From assembly GCF_009821115.1 (NCBI RefSeq), contig NZ_VYTY01000011.1, positions 61,255-125,254 on the forward strand: 64,000 nt of DNA, written 5' to 3'. The stretch is from Nitrincola alkalisediminis. GTDB taxonomy: Bacteria > Pseudomonadota > Gammaproteobacteria > Pseudomonadales > Balneatricaceae. The translations under genes were made by a program, and so were the position numbers. Below the pieces are notes generated by a model. The model was not told where the DNA came from. It saw only the letters and a program-made list of their open reading frames with translations, and did no database searches. Shown in pieces: positions 11,188-20,726 of the stretch (within the stretch, counting starts at the first letter, position 1; each line of letters begins with the position of its first letter).

Positions 11188-11497
11188 AGTTGTATTAATT
11201 CTAGGTATGTTTTTAGCCACGTTCAGTGTTCGATACGTACTTTTCGCAATCGCAGGGAAAGTCACGTTTTCGGAGGGCGTCATCAAAGCGCTGGGCTTTG
11301 TTCCACCTGCTGTACTCATCGCAATCGTCATGCCGGCGATTGCAATGCCACAGGGCAGTTTATGGTTGGATTGGCGAAACCCATGGTTGATAGCTGGAGG
11401 GATCGCCGCTATCGTTGCTTGGGTCCGCAAAGACCTATTGACGACAATTGTTGTTGGAATGGTCAGTTTTGCATTGTTGCGATGGTGGATAAATTAA
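11180..11497 (+). CDS. azlD: AzlD-family exporter, small subunit
   Basis: The small membrane subunit paired with AzlC has four predicted helices in 105 aa. The family pattern is visible as [10 protein letters not shown] near the N-terminus, followed by [16 protein letters not shown] and a C-terminal helix ending RWWIN. I placed the start at the ATG at 11180, which overlaps the azlC stop; an upstream in-frame start at 11159 would add seven charged residues and overlap azlC further. The two proteins form one exporter. A hairpin follows before the convergent lipA gene. Confidence 0.9.
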   Translation: MNEVVLILGMFLATFSVRYVLFAIAGKVTFSEGVIKALGFVPPAVLIAIVMPAIAMPQGSLWLDWRNPWLIAGGIAAIVAWVRKDLLTTIVVGMVSFALLRWWIN

Positions 11498-11543
11498 CCT
11501 GTGTTGGTGATTGACAGAAAGTAACGATCACCATTGCGAGATT

Positions 11544-11571
11544 TAGGCAGAGCCCTTAAGCGCTCTGCCTA
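11544..11571. terminator. Hairpin between convergent azlD and lipA
   Basis: A perfect 10-base inverted repeat (TAGGCAGAGC / GCTCTGCCTA) with an 8-base loop lies between the two converging genes. Its place suggests a bidirectional terminator, but neither side has a strong T-run. Confidence 0.5.
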
Positions 11572-11580
11572 GATACGATA

Positions 11581-12624
11581 TCAGTTGATTTGTTTCAACG
11601 GAATTTGGTTAATTGCATTGCTGACCGGAACCGTTGCTGGCGCGGCCAAGCCAAGATTATTCTTTTCGAACACGCGATCAGCACGGTAGCTTGAGCGAAC
11701 CATGGGACCAGAGGGAACCTCCATAAAGCCTTTCGCCAATCCCACTTCACGATAGTGGTTGAACTGCTCTGGTGTCACATAACGCTCAACGGGCAGATGA
11801 TTTTTGGTGGGGCGCAGATATTGACCCAGTGTGACAATGTCGACGCCTGCAGCACGTAAGTCATCAAAGGTTTCAAAAATCTCTTCGTCGGTCTCGCCTA
11901 AGCCCACCATAATACTGGTTTTGGTGATGATGTCAGGACGGTACTGTTTGGCGTGAGCAAGAACTCGCAAGGTTTTTTCATAGCCTGCGCGCTTATCGCG
12001 GACGGGGTGGGTAAGGCGGCGAACGGTTTCAATGTTCTGTGCAAAAACCTGTAACCCAGAATCAACGACAAGCTCAATGTGTTCTTCTACACCGTCAAAG
12101 TCGGGTGTTAAGGCTTCGACGATCACTTGCGGAGTGCGTGCTTTGATTGCGGACACGCAAGCGGCATAGTGAGCAGCACCACTATCGGCAAGATCATCAC
12201 GATCGACAGAGGTCAGCACGATATAGCGTAAACCCATCAATTCGACGGACTTAGCCGTGTTTTCCGGTTCATCAACATCTAACCAACCTTTGGGATTGCC
12301 AGTGTCCACAGCACAAAAGCGGCAGGCGCGTGTGCAAACAGAGCCCATCAGCATGATTGTAGCCGTGCCGTTGCTCCAGCATTCACCGATATTCGGGCAG
12401 TGGGACTCTTGGCATACGGTGCTCAATCGATGTTCTTTTACATTGTGACGAACGGCTTCAAAGCGAGCGCCGCCGGGCATCTTTGCGCGCAGCCACGATG
12501 GCTTCGGAGAAAAGGTTTCGGTGGATGAGTTGTGAGATTGCTTGATACCATCTTTGATGGCAGCAATGCCTTGTTCTGTACGAAATTTTTGTCCACTCGG
12601 GACGCGGGTTTTACCATTGCTCAT
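11581..12624 (-). CDS. lipA: Lipoyl synthase
   Basis: LipA is a radical-SAM enzyme that inserts two sulfurs into octanoyl chains on lipoyl domains of 2-oxoacid dehydrogenases and the glycine cleavage system. The auxiliary-cluster cysteines appear in [12 protein letters not shown] (about residues 72-83), and the radical-SAM cluster in CTRACRFC (about 98-105). The C-terminal RSSYRAD region contains the conserved serine. At 347 aa it is full length with a somewhat long N-terminus. lipB, which usually sits beside it, is not in this window, so lipA is solitary here. Its 5' end is divergent from the small membrane gene at 12748. Confidence 0.97.
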   Translation of the reverse strand: MSNGKTRVPSGQKFRTEQGIAAIKDGIKQSHNSSTETFSPKPSWLRAKMPGGARFEAVRHNVKEHRLSTVCQESHCPNIGECWSNGTATIMLMGSVCTRACRFCAVDTGNPKGWLDVDEPENTAKSVELMGLRYIVLTSVDRDDLADSGAAHYAACVSAIKARTPQVIVEALTPDFDGVEEHIELVVDSGLQVFAQNIETVRRLTHPVRDKRAGYEKTLRVLAHAKQYRPDIITKTSIMVGLGETDEEIFETFDDLRAAGVDIVTLGQYLRPTKNHLPVERYVTPEQFNHYREVGLAKGFMEVPSGPMVRSSYRADRVFEKNNLGLAAPATVPVSNAINQIPLKQIN

Positions 12625-12747
12625 CGGATGCTGTGCTCTCTGATCACCGGTTGCAAGAATACGCTATAGTCTATCATAGATGTTAACACTAGGTGTGCTG
12701 AGGATGGCTGAGTAGAGCTATTTTTTCGAAGAATGAGGGAAACGGTT

Positions 12748-12927
12748 ATGATATCGATTGAAATTTCGGGTCTTCTGGGGCTTGTGTTGTTGGCGTTGAA
12801 TGTCTATGCCATCATCAGGATTCTGCAAAGTAACGCAACTAACGGCTCTAAAGTACTGTGGGTGGTGTTAATTCTGTTGTTACCTTTGTTGGGCTTAATT
12901 ATCTGGTACTTAATGGGACCGAAATGA
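12748..12927 (+). CDS. Small PLDc_N-type membrane protein
   Basis: This short protein (59 aa) has two hydrophobic helices and ends IIWYLMGPK. It matches the PLDc_N family, which is named for the N-terminal membrane segment of cardiolipin synthases but often occurs alone. The start at 12748 is favoured over the ATG at 12733 because GAGGGA lies 7 bases upstream of it. No enzymatic HKD motif is present, so it is not a phospholipase. It is likely an inner-membrane protein of unknown role. Confidence 0.75.
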   Translation: MISIEISGLLGLVLLALNVYAIIRILQSNATNGSKVLWVVLILLLPLLGLIIWYLMGPK

Positions 12928-12945
12928 ATGATGTTTTAATGATAA

Positions 12946-12971
12946 AAAGGGGAAGGCTAACGTCCTTCCCT
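12946..12971 (-). terminator. Probable intrinsic terminator, minus strand
   Basis: A GGGAAGG/CCTTCCC stem with a 7-base loop is followed on the minus strand by a run of T (CCTTTTT). It would end transcription from the DUF1127 gene and may also stop the plus-strand gene ending at 12927. Confidence 0.5.
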
Positions 12972-13107
12972 GATGGAAGTGGCTTAAGTGCCATGGTGTG
13001 TTTTCGGTTCAAAAAGCCTAACTTAGCCAACAGTTCTGTAGTGTCGGCTATGGGCGAACATGAATCAGTCTGGCTAATAACCCTATATATCGTTGAGCAG
13101 GCCATAC

Positions 13108-13308
13108 TCAACTGTCTTTATTCACGTGTTTCTTAAATAACGAGTGTTTCCTAAAGGGCTTCTGTCCTTCTTTCTGTGCTTGTGAACGAGTAATGCCAAC
13201 ATCCTTGAGCAAGCGCTCTTCGAGCCTAAGCAATTGCTGGTGGCTGCGGCGGTATTCGAGATAGTTGCGTAGTTGATGGCAAAGCTGTGTAAGGCTGAAG
13301 TATTTCAT
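13108..13308 (-). CDS. DUF1127 small protein
   Basis: This 66-aa basic protein has the DUF1127 (YjiS-like) pattern: RRSHQQLLRLEERLLKDVGITRSQA, shown here in parts as RLEERLLKDVGI. The family is small, arginine-rich and poorly characterised; some members affect RNA turnover or phosphate and carbon metabolism. A strong AGGAG ribosome site lies about 7 bases upstream of the ATG. It is divergent from the MocR-type regulator at 13472, with a repeat-rich spacer between them, so it is the natural target of that regulator. Confidence 0.8.
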   Translation of the reverse strand: MKYFSLTQLCHQLRNYLEYRRSHQQLLRLEERLLKDVGITRSQAQKEGQKPFRKHSLFKKHVNKDS

Positions 13309-13360
13309 GATTTATCTCCTCTTAATTTGCCTAACTAGAATATTCGGTGCTACGCTTTGA

Positions 13361-13442
13361 ATACAGATGTAGGTTTTTGTATTTTTAAGATACAGATTGG
13401 TTATTTTTACGTCTGTATGGTCAATTTTTAGATCATCTGTAT
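13361..13442. promoter_or_regulatory. Four ATACAGAT-type repeats, candidate MocR operator
   Basis: ATACAGAT occurs directly at 13361-13368 and 13390-13397. Its inverse occurs at 13411-13418 (GTCTGTAT, 7 of 8) and 13435-13442 (ATCTGTAT). Two direct plus two inverted copies in 82 bases between divergent genes resemble the paired-site operators of MocR regulators. Assignment to this regulator is inference from position. Confidence 0.6.
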
Positions 13443-13471
13443 TGTTGTTAAACTAGAACTGGGTGGTTGTT

Positions 13472-14917
13472 ATGACGCGCTATGAAGAAGTCGCGGGTGT
13501 ATTGCGGGAACGTATTGAGCATGGCCTTTATCGAGTGGGGGATCGTTTACCTTCTATCCGCGCAATGTGCCAAGAATTAGACGTCAGTATCTCAACGGCT
13601 CAAGAGGCCTATCGGCAATTGATGGATGCGGCGTTGATTGAGTCGCGGCCTAAGTCGGGCTACTTTGTACTGCCGCGCCAAGTGCCTTTGATATTACCCT
13701 CAGTGTCGCGCCCTGCACGACGTCCATTGGATATTTCGCAATGGGATCAGGTATTGGAGCTGGTTGCCGCCACTCAGCGTGATGACACGCGGTTGCTGTT
13801 GGGACGTGGAGTGCCTAATTTGGCATATGACACGCTTAAACCCTTGTCGAAAATTCTGTCCGGCTTACACCGAAGCAATGACTTGAATGGGTTCAATTAC
13901 GATAAACTAAACGGCAGTCCTGAGCTTCGTCAGCAGGTGGCGCGTTTAGCCACGGCTTCCGGCTGTCTGTTGCATCCAGACGACATTATCATTACGACGG
14001 GGTGCCAAGAGGCGTTGGCGATTTCATTGCGGACGTTGACCCAACCTGGCGATGTCGTGGCGGTGGACTCACCGAGTTTTTACGGCACTATGCAGATACT
14101 GAAAGCCAATGGCTTAAAAGCGTTGGAAATACCCACCGATCCACAAACTGGCGTAAGCTTGGAAGCATTGGAGCTGGCGTTAGAGCAGTGGCCAATCCGA
14201 GCAATACAAGTTACGCCGACGTACAATAATCCGCTAGGGTACACCATGCCTGAGACGCGTAAGCGAGCCTTGTTTCAGCTCGCCCAGCGCTTTGATGTTG
14301 CCATCATCGAAGATGATATTTACGGAGATTTGGCATTTACACACCCTAGACCCCGCACTGTAAAGTCCTTCGACAAGGATGGGCGCGTTTTGCTCTGCAG
14401 CGGATTTTCTAAAACGGTAGGCCCTGGCTTGCGGGTGGGTTGGCTGGCACCCGGTCGTTACAGTGATCTTGCCTTGCATATGAAGTATGTTTCCACCGGC
14501 GCTTCGGCGACATTGCCGCAATTGGCGTTGGCAGAGTTTGTGGCTAAAGGGCATTACGAACGCCATCTTCGTTATGCTATTCGTCAATACCAGCGGCAGC
14601 GCGATATCATGATTAGCTGGGTGCAACGCTACTTTCCTAGAGGTTCGGGTATTAGCTACCCTCAAGGCAGCTTTCTGTTATGGGTTGAGTTGCCTGCTGC
14701 TGTGGATTGTGTGAGCCTTAACGAACGCTTGGTAAAACACGCGATCTATGTCGCGCCCGGATCTTTGTTTTCAGCCTCTGGCAAGTATCGTCAATGTTTA
14801 CGCCTGAATTATGCGTTTACTCTAACACCCGCTATAGAACGCGCAGTGCGGACGGTTGGCGAGCTTGCCTCAGAAATGGTGCGAGAGGCGCGACAGCATG
14901 AGGCAGAAGTGGCATAA
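13472..14917 (+). CDS. MocR-type GntR/aminotransferase regulator
   Basis: This is a fusion of an N-terminal GntR winged-helix domain (RYEEVAGVLRERIEHG, GDRLPSIRAMC, QEAYRQLMDAALIESRPKSGYFV) with a fold-type I PLP aminotransferase-like domain. The PLP lysine is in CSGFSKTVGPGLRVGW at about residue 315, and the cofactor aspartate region is IIEDDIYGDLAF. Members sense an amine or amino-acid ligand through PLP and regulate nearby genes. The most likely target is the divergent DUF1127 gene. I placed the start at ATG 13472; a GTG nine bases earlier is possible. The ABC transporter downstream may or may not be cotranscribed. Confidence 0.9.
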   Translation: MTRYEEVAGVLRERIEHGLYRVGDRLPSIRAMCQELDVSISTAQEAYRQLMDAALIESRPKSGYFVLPRQVPLILPSVSRPARRPLDISQWDQVLELVAATQRDDTRLLLGRGVPNLAYDTLKPLSKILSGLHRSNDLNGFNYDKLNGSPELRQQVARLATASGCLLHPDDIIITTGCQEALAISLRTLTQPGDVVAVDSPSFYGTMQILKANGLKALEIPTDPQTGVSLEALELALEQWPIRAIQVTPTYNNPLGYTMPETRKRALFQLAQRFDVAIIEDDIYGDLAFTHPRPRTVKSFDKDGRVLLCSGFSKTVGPGLRVGWLAPGRYSDLALHMKYVSTGASATLPQLALAEFVAKGHYERHLRYAIRQYQRQRDIMISWVQRYFPRGSGISYPQGSFLLWVELPAAVDCVSLNERLVKHAIYVAPGSLFSASGKYRQCLRLNYAFTLTPAIERAVRTVGELASEMVREARQHEAEVA

Positions 14918-14978
14918 AATCACGCTTGATCACGCTACACTCACAGTAATGTTTGTCTGCCATCTTCTCAGGAGCCAC

Positions 14979-16754
14979 ATGACTCAATTAAAAACACACC
15001 CTCGATTGTTATTGCGCTTGTCCGCTTTTTTGTTGCCTTACAAAATACAGATGACGGTGGCGGCCATTGCCTTAATTGTCGCAGCCGGGTGCGTGTTGTT
15101 GCTGGGGCAGGGGCTGCGGTTGGTTGTCGATAGAGGTTTTGCTGCGAATGACGTTCAGTGGCTGAATTTTGGTTTGCTGGTGACATTGGTTGTAGTTCTG
15201 GTGATGGCCATTGCGTCAGCCGCACGTTTTTACTATGTCAGCTGGATAGGTGAGCGTTTGGCGGCGGATCTTCGAGAACAGGTCTTCAAGCATTTGCTGA
15301 CCATGGAACCTGAGTTTTTTGCTCGCAATGGTGCAGGTGAGATTCAAAGCCGACTGACAGCGGATACCACCGTTTTGCAAAGCCTATTTGGCTCGTCGAT
15401 CTCCATGGCCTTGCGGAATCTGTTGACGTTTATCGGCGCACTAATTTTTCTGTTCATCACCAGCCCGCAGTTGACCTTGTTGGTGTTGGTGGGTATTCCA
15501 GTGACGGTGATACCGGTGGTTTGGTTTGGGAAACGTGTGCGCAGTCTGTCACGTTCCAGTCAGGATCGGGTTGCCGAGCTTGGGAGTTATGCGGGGGAAG
15601 TGATTCAAGGGATTGAAACGGTGCAGGCTTCGGTGCACGAGGCTGAAGATCAGCGTCATTATAAGCACCGAGTGGAGCAGGCATTTCAGAGTGCGCGGGC
15701 ACGGATTGTTCAGCGTGCGTTGTTAACAGGCTTTGCGCTGATGGTGATTTTCTCGGCTGTTGGATTGATTCTCTGGCAGGGTGGGCATGCTGTGCTGGCG
15801 GGCCGAATGAGCCCAGGGGAGCTAACAGCTTTTGTGTTTTATGCCATGATCGCAGCAGGCGCTGTCGCCACTCTGGCCGAGGTTGCTGGAGAAGTGCAAC
15901 GGGCGGCGGGTGCAGCTGAACGTTTGCTTGAGCTACTGGATGCGACGCCTAGTATTTTGCCCCCCTTATCGGTAACCCCTTTGCCTCAGCCTTTGCGTGG
16001 TGAAGTGGTTTTTCAAGGGGTCCGTTTTGTCTATCCCGCACGCCCAGAAACGTCGGTCGTCGATGAGGTGTCTGTGACGATCCAACCCGGTGAGCGTATT
16101 GCATTAGTCGGACCTTCGGGTGCAGGTAAATCCAGTTTGTTGAAACTGTTACTGCGTTTCTATGATCCGGTACAGGGTGAAATTCGCTTGGATGGCGTTA
16201 ATATTAAAGCTTTGGATCCTCAAGCATTGCGCAGTTGTATGGCGCTGGTGGCTCAGGAAACGATCTTGTTTACGGGGACAGTGGAAGACAATTTACGGTT
16301 TGGTCGTCCCGACGCAACAGAAGCGAACTTAATTGAAGCGGCTATGCAGGCGCAGGCTTGGGAGTTTATCCAACGTTTGCCGCTAGGCTTAAAAACCCCT
16401 TTGGGTTCCGGTGGAATTCAGTTGTCGGGTGGACAGCGTCAACGCATGGCGATTGCGCGTGCTTTACTTCGAGACCCTCGGGTTCTCTTATTAGATGAAG
16501 CGACGAGTGCACTCGATGCTCAGAGTGAGCAACTGGTTCAGTCCGCTTTGGATCAGCTCATGCAAGGGCGCACATCGCTGGTGATTGCGCATCGGCTGTC
16601 TACGGTGATTTCCGCCGATAGAATTTTAGTGATGGATCAGGGAAAATTGGTGGCATCCGGTACACACCAGCAGCTTTTGCAGCAGTCCGGTCTGTATCAA
16701 CGTCTGGCCGCGTTGCAGTTTGGAGCAGAGACCCGTGTCGTTGATAGGGTGTAA
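14979..16754 (+). CDS. ABCB-type ABC exporter (membrane plus ATPase)
   Basis: A half-transporter with six N-terminal membrane helices (about residues 1-310) fused to an ATPase. Walker A is GPSGAGKSSLLKL, the signature LSGGQRQRMAIARA, Walker B VLLLDEATSALD, and the switch histidine lies in VIAHRLSTV. The 591-aa protein presumably acts as a homodimer to export a lipid, peptide or drug; the substrate is unknown. The start at 14979 is chosen because AGGAG lies five bases upstream and the upstream in-frame residues overlap the preceding gene. It resembles MsbA-family exporters but there is no lpxK beside it, so I do not call it msbA. Confidence 0.9.
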   Translation: MTQLKTHPRLLLRLSAFLLPYKIQMTVAAIALIVAAGCVLLLGQGLRLVVDRGFAANDVQWLNFGLLVTLVVVLVMAIASAARFYYVSWIGERLAADLREQVFKHLLTMEPEFFARNGAGEIQSRLTADTTVLQSLFGSSISMALRNLLTFIGALIFLFITSPQLTLLVLVGIPVTVIPVVWFGKRVRSLSRSSQDRVAELGSYAGEVIQGIETVQASVHEAEDQRHYKHRVEQAFQSARARIVQRALLTGFALMVIFSAVGLILWQGGHAVLAGRMSPGELTAFVFYAMIAAGAVATLAEVAGEVQRAAGAAERLLELLDATPSILPPLSVTPLPQPLRGEVVFQGVRFVYPARPETSVVDEVSVTIQPGERIALVGPSGAGKSSLLKLLLRFYDPVQGEIRLDGVNIKALDPQALRSCMALVAQETILFTGTVEDNLRFGRPDATEANLIEAAMQAQAWEFIQRLPLGLKTPLGSGGIQLSGGQRQRMAIARALLRDPRVLLLDEATSALDAQSEQLVQSALDQLMQGRTSLVIAHRLSTVISADRILVMDQGKLVASGTHQQLLQQSGLYQRLAALQFGAETRVVDRV

Positions 16755-16788
16755 GAATAACCTTTATACCGATCAACGCTTGTGGTCG

Positions 16789-17910
16789 TTAGGGTAACTC
16801 TTGCGGTGGTTTCATATAGGGCAGGTGGCCTGTTAGTGACAGCAAAAATGCTTTGAGGTCTGCTACTTCATCTTTGCTCAATTCAAGCGGTTGAATGAGG
16901 GAGGAAAGCTGCGCTAAGGGGAGGTCTAAGTGTTTGTCAGGCAGTGCTGCATTTTGCCACCAACCGATATTGTACAGCGAAAGTAACATGTCCAGGTCGC
17001 GAGCAAAACCATTGTGCATGTAAGGTGCTGTTTCGCTGATACCTCTGAGTGCTGGTGTCCGAAAGGCCCCCATGTCTCCAGTGTTCGCGGTGATGCGGTA
17101 GCGCCCAAGAAAATTGCCGACCCGTTCAAAAGAGGTCCCTAAATGATGATATTGTTGATCGCTTAGCAGACTGCCATGATGACAGTTCATGCAACGAGCT
17201 TTAGTTCGAAAGAGATGTAGGCCGCGTATCTGTTCAGTACTGAGCGCCTGATAGTCACCCTTAAGAAAGCGGTCATAGGGGGTGTCGGTCATATTCACGC
17301 TGCGCATGAATGAGGCGATAGACGTTGCGATTCTATCAACCGTTATTTGTGGGTCACCAAAGGCCGCCTCAAACAAGGGTGAGTAGCCGTCTATCTTAGA
17401 CAGTTTTTCGACTGAGATTTCAAGATCTCCGGCCATCTCGATGGGGTTGCTCCAGCTGGCAATGACTTGCTCCTCTAAGTTGGCTGCTCGACCATCCCAG
17501 AAGACCTCATGTAGAAATATGCTGTTGATAATACTGGGTGCATTCATATCGCCCTGTTGTCGGTTGTGGCCGATGGAAACTCGACGCCCATCGGCCCAGC
17601 CTAGGTCTGGATCATGGCATGATGCGCAGGCGATCTGATCTGAAGCAGACAGGCGGCGTTCAAAAAACAGCTGTTTGCCCAATACGACTTTGTCGGGTGT
17701 TAGTTGCTGCCATTCAGGGAGGCTGTCGAGACTGGGCAAGGGCGCGAGCTCTGCAGCCTCAACGCCCGGATCGATATTCGCCATAGGCCACAAGGACGGA
17801 GGCTGTCGGTAAGCCTCGATCATTGGATCCGTTGCTGCCCTTGCTAGACTCACGAAGAGCAACACGGCAAGCAGGATTGTGACGCGGGTGATGGATACTC
17901 TTCTCTGCAT
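16789..17910 (-). CDS. Di-haem cytochrome c peroxidase/MauG-family protein
   Basis: A secreted 373-aa protein with an N-terminal signal peptide ending near ARAAT. It has two c-type haem sites, CASCH (near residue 95) and CMNCH (near residue 240). The core shows VFWDGRAANLEEQ and FRTPALRG, as in bacterial cytochrome c peroxidases and MauG-like enzymes. The family either reduces hydrogen peroxide or oxidises protein residues. It lies 8 bases after the TonB receptor, as the last gene of the fecI-fecR-receptor set, so its function may be tied to uptake or processing of the imported metal complex. True peroxidase versus MauG-like oxidation cannot be decided here. Confidence 0.85.
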   Translation of the reverse strand: MQRRVSITRVTILLAVLLFVSLARAATDPMIEAYRQPPSLWPMANIDPGVEAAELAPLPSLDSLPEWQQLTPDKVVLGKQLFFERRLSASDQIACASCHDPDLGWADGRRVSIGHNRQQGDMNAPSIINSIFLHEVFWDGRAANLEEQVIASWSNPIEMAGDLEISVEKLSKIDGYSPLFEAAFGDPQITVDRIATSIASFMRSVNMTDTPYDRFLKGDYQALSTEQIRGLHLFRTKARCMNCHHGSLLSDQQYHHLGTSFERVGNFLGRYRITANTGDMGAFRTPALRGISETAPYMHNGFARDLDMLLSLYNIGWWQNAALPDKHLDLPLAQLSSLIQPLELSKDEVADLKAFLLSLTGHLPYMKPPQELP

Positions 17911-17918
17911 CGTCTTGC

Positions 17919-20657
17919 CTAAAACCTATACCCCAGTTCCAGCCAGTACTGGCGTCCCACTCCAAACAATTGGACATTCGATTCAGCACTCACGACGTTT
18001 TGATTGTCAGTGACATTGACGACATCAACGCGTAAATAGGGTGAGTTTTTTGACTCCAGTAAGCGGAAGTCTAGGCTCATGTCCCAACGAAGCGTACTGC
18101 CTTGTTTGTAAACATCGTATCGACTTAGACCTGTCGCTGTATCACGACCCAGGTTACGTAAGTAACGATAGCCATTCGTGAAGGCAAAGGCATTGCGCAA
18201 TTGAATACGATCATTAGGGCTGCGAGTAATCAGGTCTAAATTGACACTGACGGGTGTGGCAAAATTACTGGCAGGTAGATCTCGCTTAAGGATGCGCTTA
18301 CCGTCAAACCAAACCTCTTCATCGCCGTTGATGCTAGACAGATAGCCCGATGAATCATTGCCATAGGTTGTGTCAGTTTGTTTGTCCATCCAGGATGCAG
18401 AGGTATTGACAGCCCAATAGGCACCTAGCCATTCGGCTGGTGTTGAGCGCCAGTAGAGATCAATCTGGTGAGTACGACTGGACCCTGAGTTATCAAACCA
18501 TTTGAGATCCTTTGCAGTGTCTTGCTGTGTACGTACCTGCCGTTCTCCGCGTCGTTCAACCATGACAAGACCCGCTTCACCGGATAATACGGGGCCACTA
18601 ATGCCCAGATTAATTTCATCATCGTAAGGTGTATCGAGATCTTGGTAGAGCCAGCGGCGACTCAGGTCAACTGGCATAAACTCACCAGTAGGAGAGGTCC
18701 GTGAGGTTTCGACAATTAAATCACGCTCTTTTTCTCTGAGTCGGTAGGCTAAGAACGACTTGCCATAATAGCGGTTTGCGCCAGCACTGAGGCGGTAACG
18801 TTTCTCGTCATCCAGATAAATCCCCCCACTTAATCGCGGTGCGACATTGGTATTCCCTAGCCAGGCATCTCGCTCAAGACGCAAACCCGTGCGCCAGAAA
18901 ATACGTTGCTGATCGCTGTGCAATTCAGCAAAAGCCGCTGAGTTTAGGTTGGAAAATTGTGTTTTACCTGCTTGGTAAATGACTTGGCGGTATTTAAATT
19001 GATCCGCCGGAGACCAAGACCCCAGGCCTATTTGAGGAGGCAGTGGTTGGGTAAAATCCAGTCTGTATTCATTGAAAATAAAATCATTGAGTCGATTTTG
19101 ACGGAAGTGAGTCCAGCGCAGTTCACCGCCATAATCAAAGCTTAAGGTATCAGCCAAGGGAGAACTGAATTTTAGTGTGGTATTAAGGGTGTGTTGTTCG
19201 TTTTCTAACTCACCATAGCCACCGATCATGCCGCCGTCATAGACCGTTGTGTTTTTGTACTGGTCCATAATATTTTTTTCAAAGTAGCGCTCATCTGAGC
19301 TGAGCCCTGCACTGACATTCAAATCCATGCGCGTATCGCCGAAGTTCTTAGCAAAATTAACACTAAGGTTCAGCCCTTGGTGTCGGCTATCAAAATCGGA
19401 ATCGGGGAAGTTAATGAAGAAACTATCCTGATCGTATTCGCTAAAGGCTAAGGATGCATTCAGAAGATAATCCTGTTCAAGCATATCTAGACGTAGCACC
19501 CCTGAGCGGGAATAGGTGTCGAGAGTGCGCTCTTCACTGGGTCTGAAAATACGACCTGTTTCAGCAAAGTGAGCCAAATCAATGCTGACATGTTGTTTCT
19601 GTCGGATGCGAGACGTTTTCTCGTCCAATCCTGCAAACACTCCGATATCCCCTAAGCGAGTGGCACCCTGAATGCTGGTTTGGTCTTTGCGAAAGTTGGG
19701 CTGAAATTCACCCGGTAGTCCGACAGGCAGCTGGGCCGCCGCATCACCAAACGTACCCTGCTGCACAGGGTCAACATGAAAGGTTGTCCAGCTGTCACGG
19801 GTCATACGACGGCTGATGCTAAAGCTATCTTCACCTTGGTAGGCTTTGGTTTCTGCCTTGATCACCCCGCCTGTGAATCCTCCTTCACTTGCGGATGCAT
19901 TTACGTCGATGACTTCTACGTGTTGCAGAAAGTCGCTATTGATAAAAATACTTTGCGAGTGGCCAGCAACACTGGTGTAATTACCCACCCCCTCACGCTG
20001 TGCAGGGTCCATTAGATTATCAATCGCGGCACCATCTAGCATCAGTTTGTTTTGATAGGGTGCGGCACCTCGGATGGAAAACTCGGCTGGTTTAATATCC
20101 CCTTGCTGTAAGCTGGAGCTGCTACGATCTGCAACCCGAACTGACGGGATGATACTGAGCGATTCTGCAAGATCCCCTCGCATGGCATTGCGCATTTCAC
20201 CGCTTTCAAGAGATGAAAAACCTGAGCGAGCGTATCCACCTTCAACTCTCATTAGAGGCAATAAAACGGTTTGATCTGTATCTGTTTGACCTCTAGCGCG
20301 GATTAGAAAACCGCCACTCATGATGGGGGATGATTGGAGCCCGGTGCTAGACAGTAAAAGATCGAGGGCCTCTTGTACCGTGTAATGACCGGACAACCCC
20401 GCACTGAATTTACCCTCGACTAAATCGGTTGAGTAAGAAAGTAGAATGCCGCTTTGTTGACCCAGTGTATTGAGCGCTTGTCCTAAGGGACCTGCCGAAA
20501 TATTCCAGTGACGGCTTGTTGATGCTTCCTGCATCGATGAGGCCATTACAGAGGAGGGGAGCATGCCCGCCGGGATACCGACACAAAGGGTACCGAGCAA
20601 CAGCAAATGCGATATAGGTTTACGTTTAAAAGGTACAGCAATCACCGTGTATGACAT
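17919..20657 (-). CDS. FecA-type TonB-dependent receptor
   Basis: A 912-aa outer-membrane receptor with a signal peptide. An N-terminal STN signalling domain (about residues 50-115, with GPLGQALNTLGQQSGILLSY) is followed by a plug domain (SLSIIPSVRVADRS, FSIRGAAPYQNKLMLDGA) and a beta-barrel ending in the aromatic YWLELGYRF. The STN domain indicates that ligand binding is signalled to FecR. Ligand identity (a ferric siderophore, haem or other metal complex) is not visible. It sits between fecR-like and peroxidase genes. 69 bases separate it from fecR, leaving room for a separate sigma-dependent promoter. Confidence 0.9.
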   Translation of the reverse strand: MSYTVIAVPFKRKPISHLLLLGTLCVGIPAGMLPSSVMASSMQEASTSRHWNISAGPLGQALNTLGQQSGILLSYSTDLVEGKFSAGLSGHYTVQEALDLLLSSTGLQSSPIMSGGFLIRARGQTDTDQTVLLPLMRVEGGYARSGFSSLESGEMRNAMRGDLAESLSIIPSVRVADRSSSSLQQGDIKPAEFSIRGAAPYQNKLMLDGAAIDNLMDPAQREGVGNYTSVAGHSQSIFINSDFLQHVEVIDVNASASEGGFTGGVIKAETKAYQGEDSFSISRRMTRDSWTTFHVDPVQQGTFGDAAAQLPVGLPGEFQPNFRKDQTSIQGATRLGDIGVFAGLDEKTSRIRQKQHVSIDLAHFAETGRIFRPSEERTLDTYSRSGVLRLDMLEQDYLLNASLAFSEYDQDSFFINFPDSDFDSRHQGLNLSVNFAKNFGDTRMDLNVSAGLSSDERYFEKNIMDQYKNTTVYDGGMIGGYGELENEQHTLNTTLKFSSPLADTLSFDYGGELRWTHFRQNRLNDFIFNEYRLDFTQPLPPQIGLGSWSPADQFKYRQVIYQAGKTQFSNLNSAAFAELHSDQQRIFWRTGLRLERDAWLGNTNVAPRLSGGIYLDDEKRYRLSAGANRYYGKSFLAYRLREKERDLIVETSRTSPTGEFMPVDLSRRWLYQDLDTPYDDEINLGISGPVLSGEAGLVMVERRGERQVRTQQDTAKDLKWFDNSGSSRTHQIDLYWRSTPAEWLGAYWAVNTSASWMDKQTDTTYGNDSSGYLSSINGDEEVWFDGKRILKRDLPASNFATPVSVNLDLITRSPNDRIQLRNAFAFTNGYRYLRNLGRDTATGLSRYDVYKQGSTLRWDMSLDFRLLESKNSPYLRVDVVNVTDNQNVVSAESNVQLFGVGRQYWLELGYRF

Positions 20658-20726
20658 GAATACATCCTCAAAGAAACGTCATTTACCTACCTTGACGGTT
20701 AAGAATGAAAATCAGTCCATCTTTTT

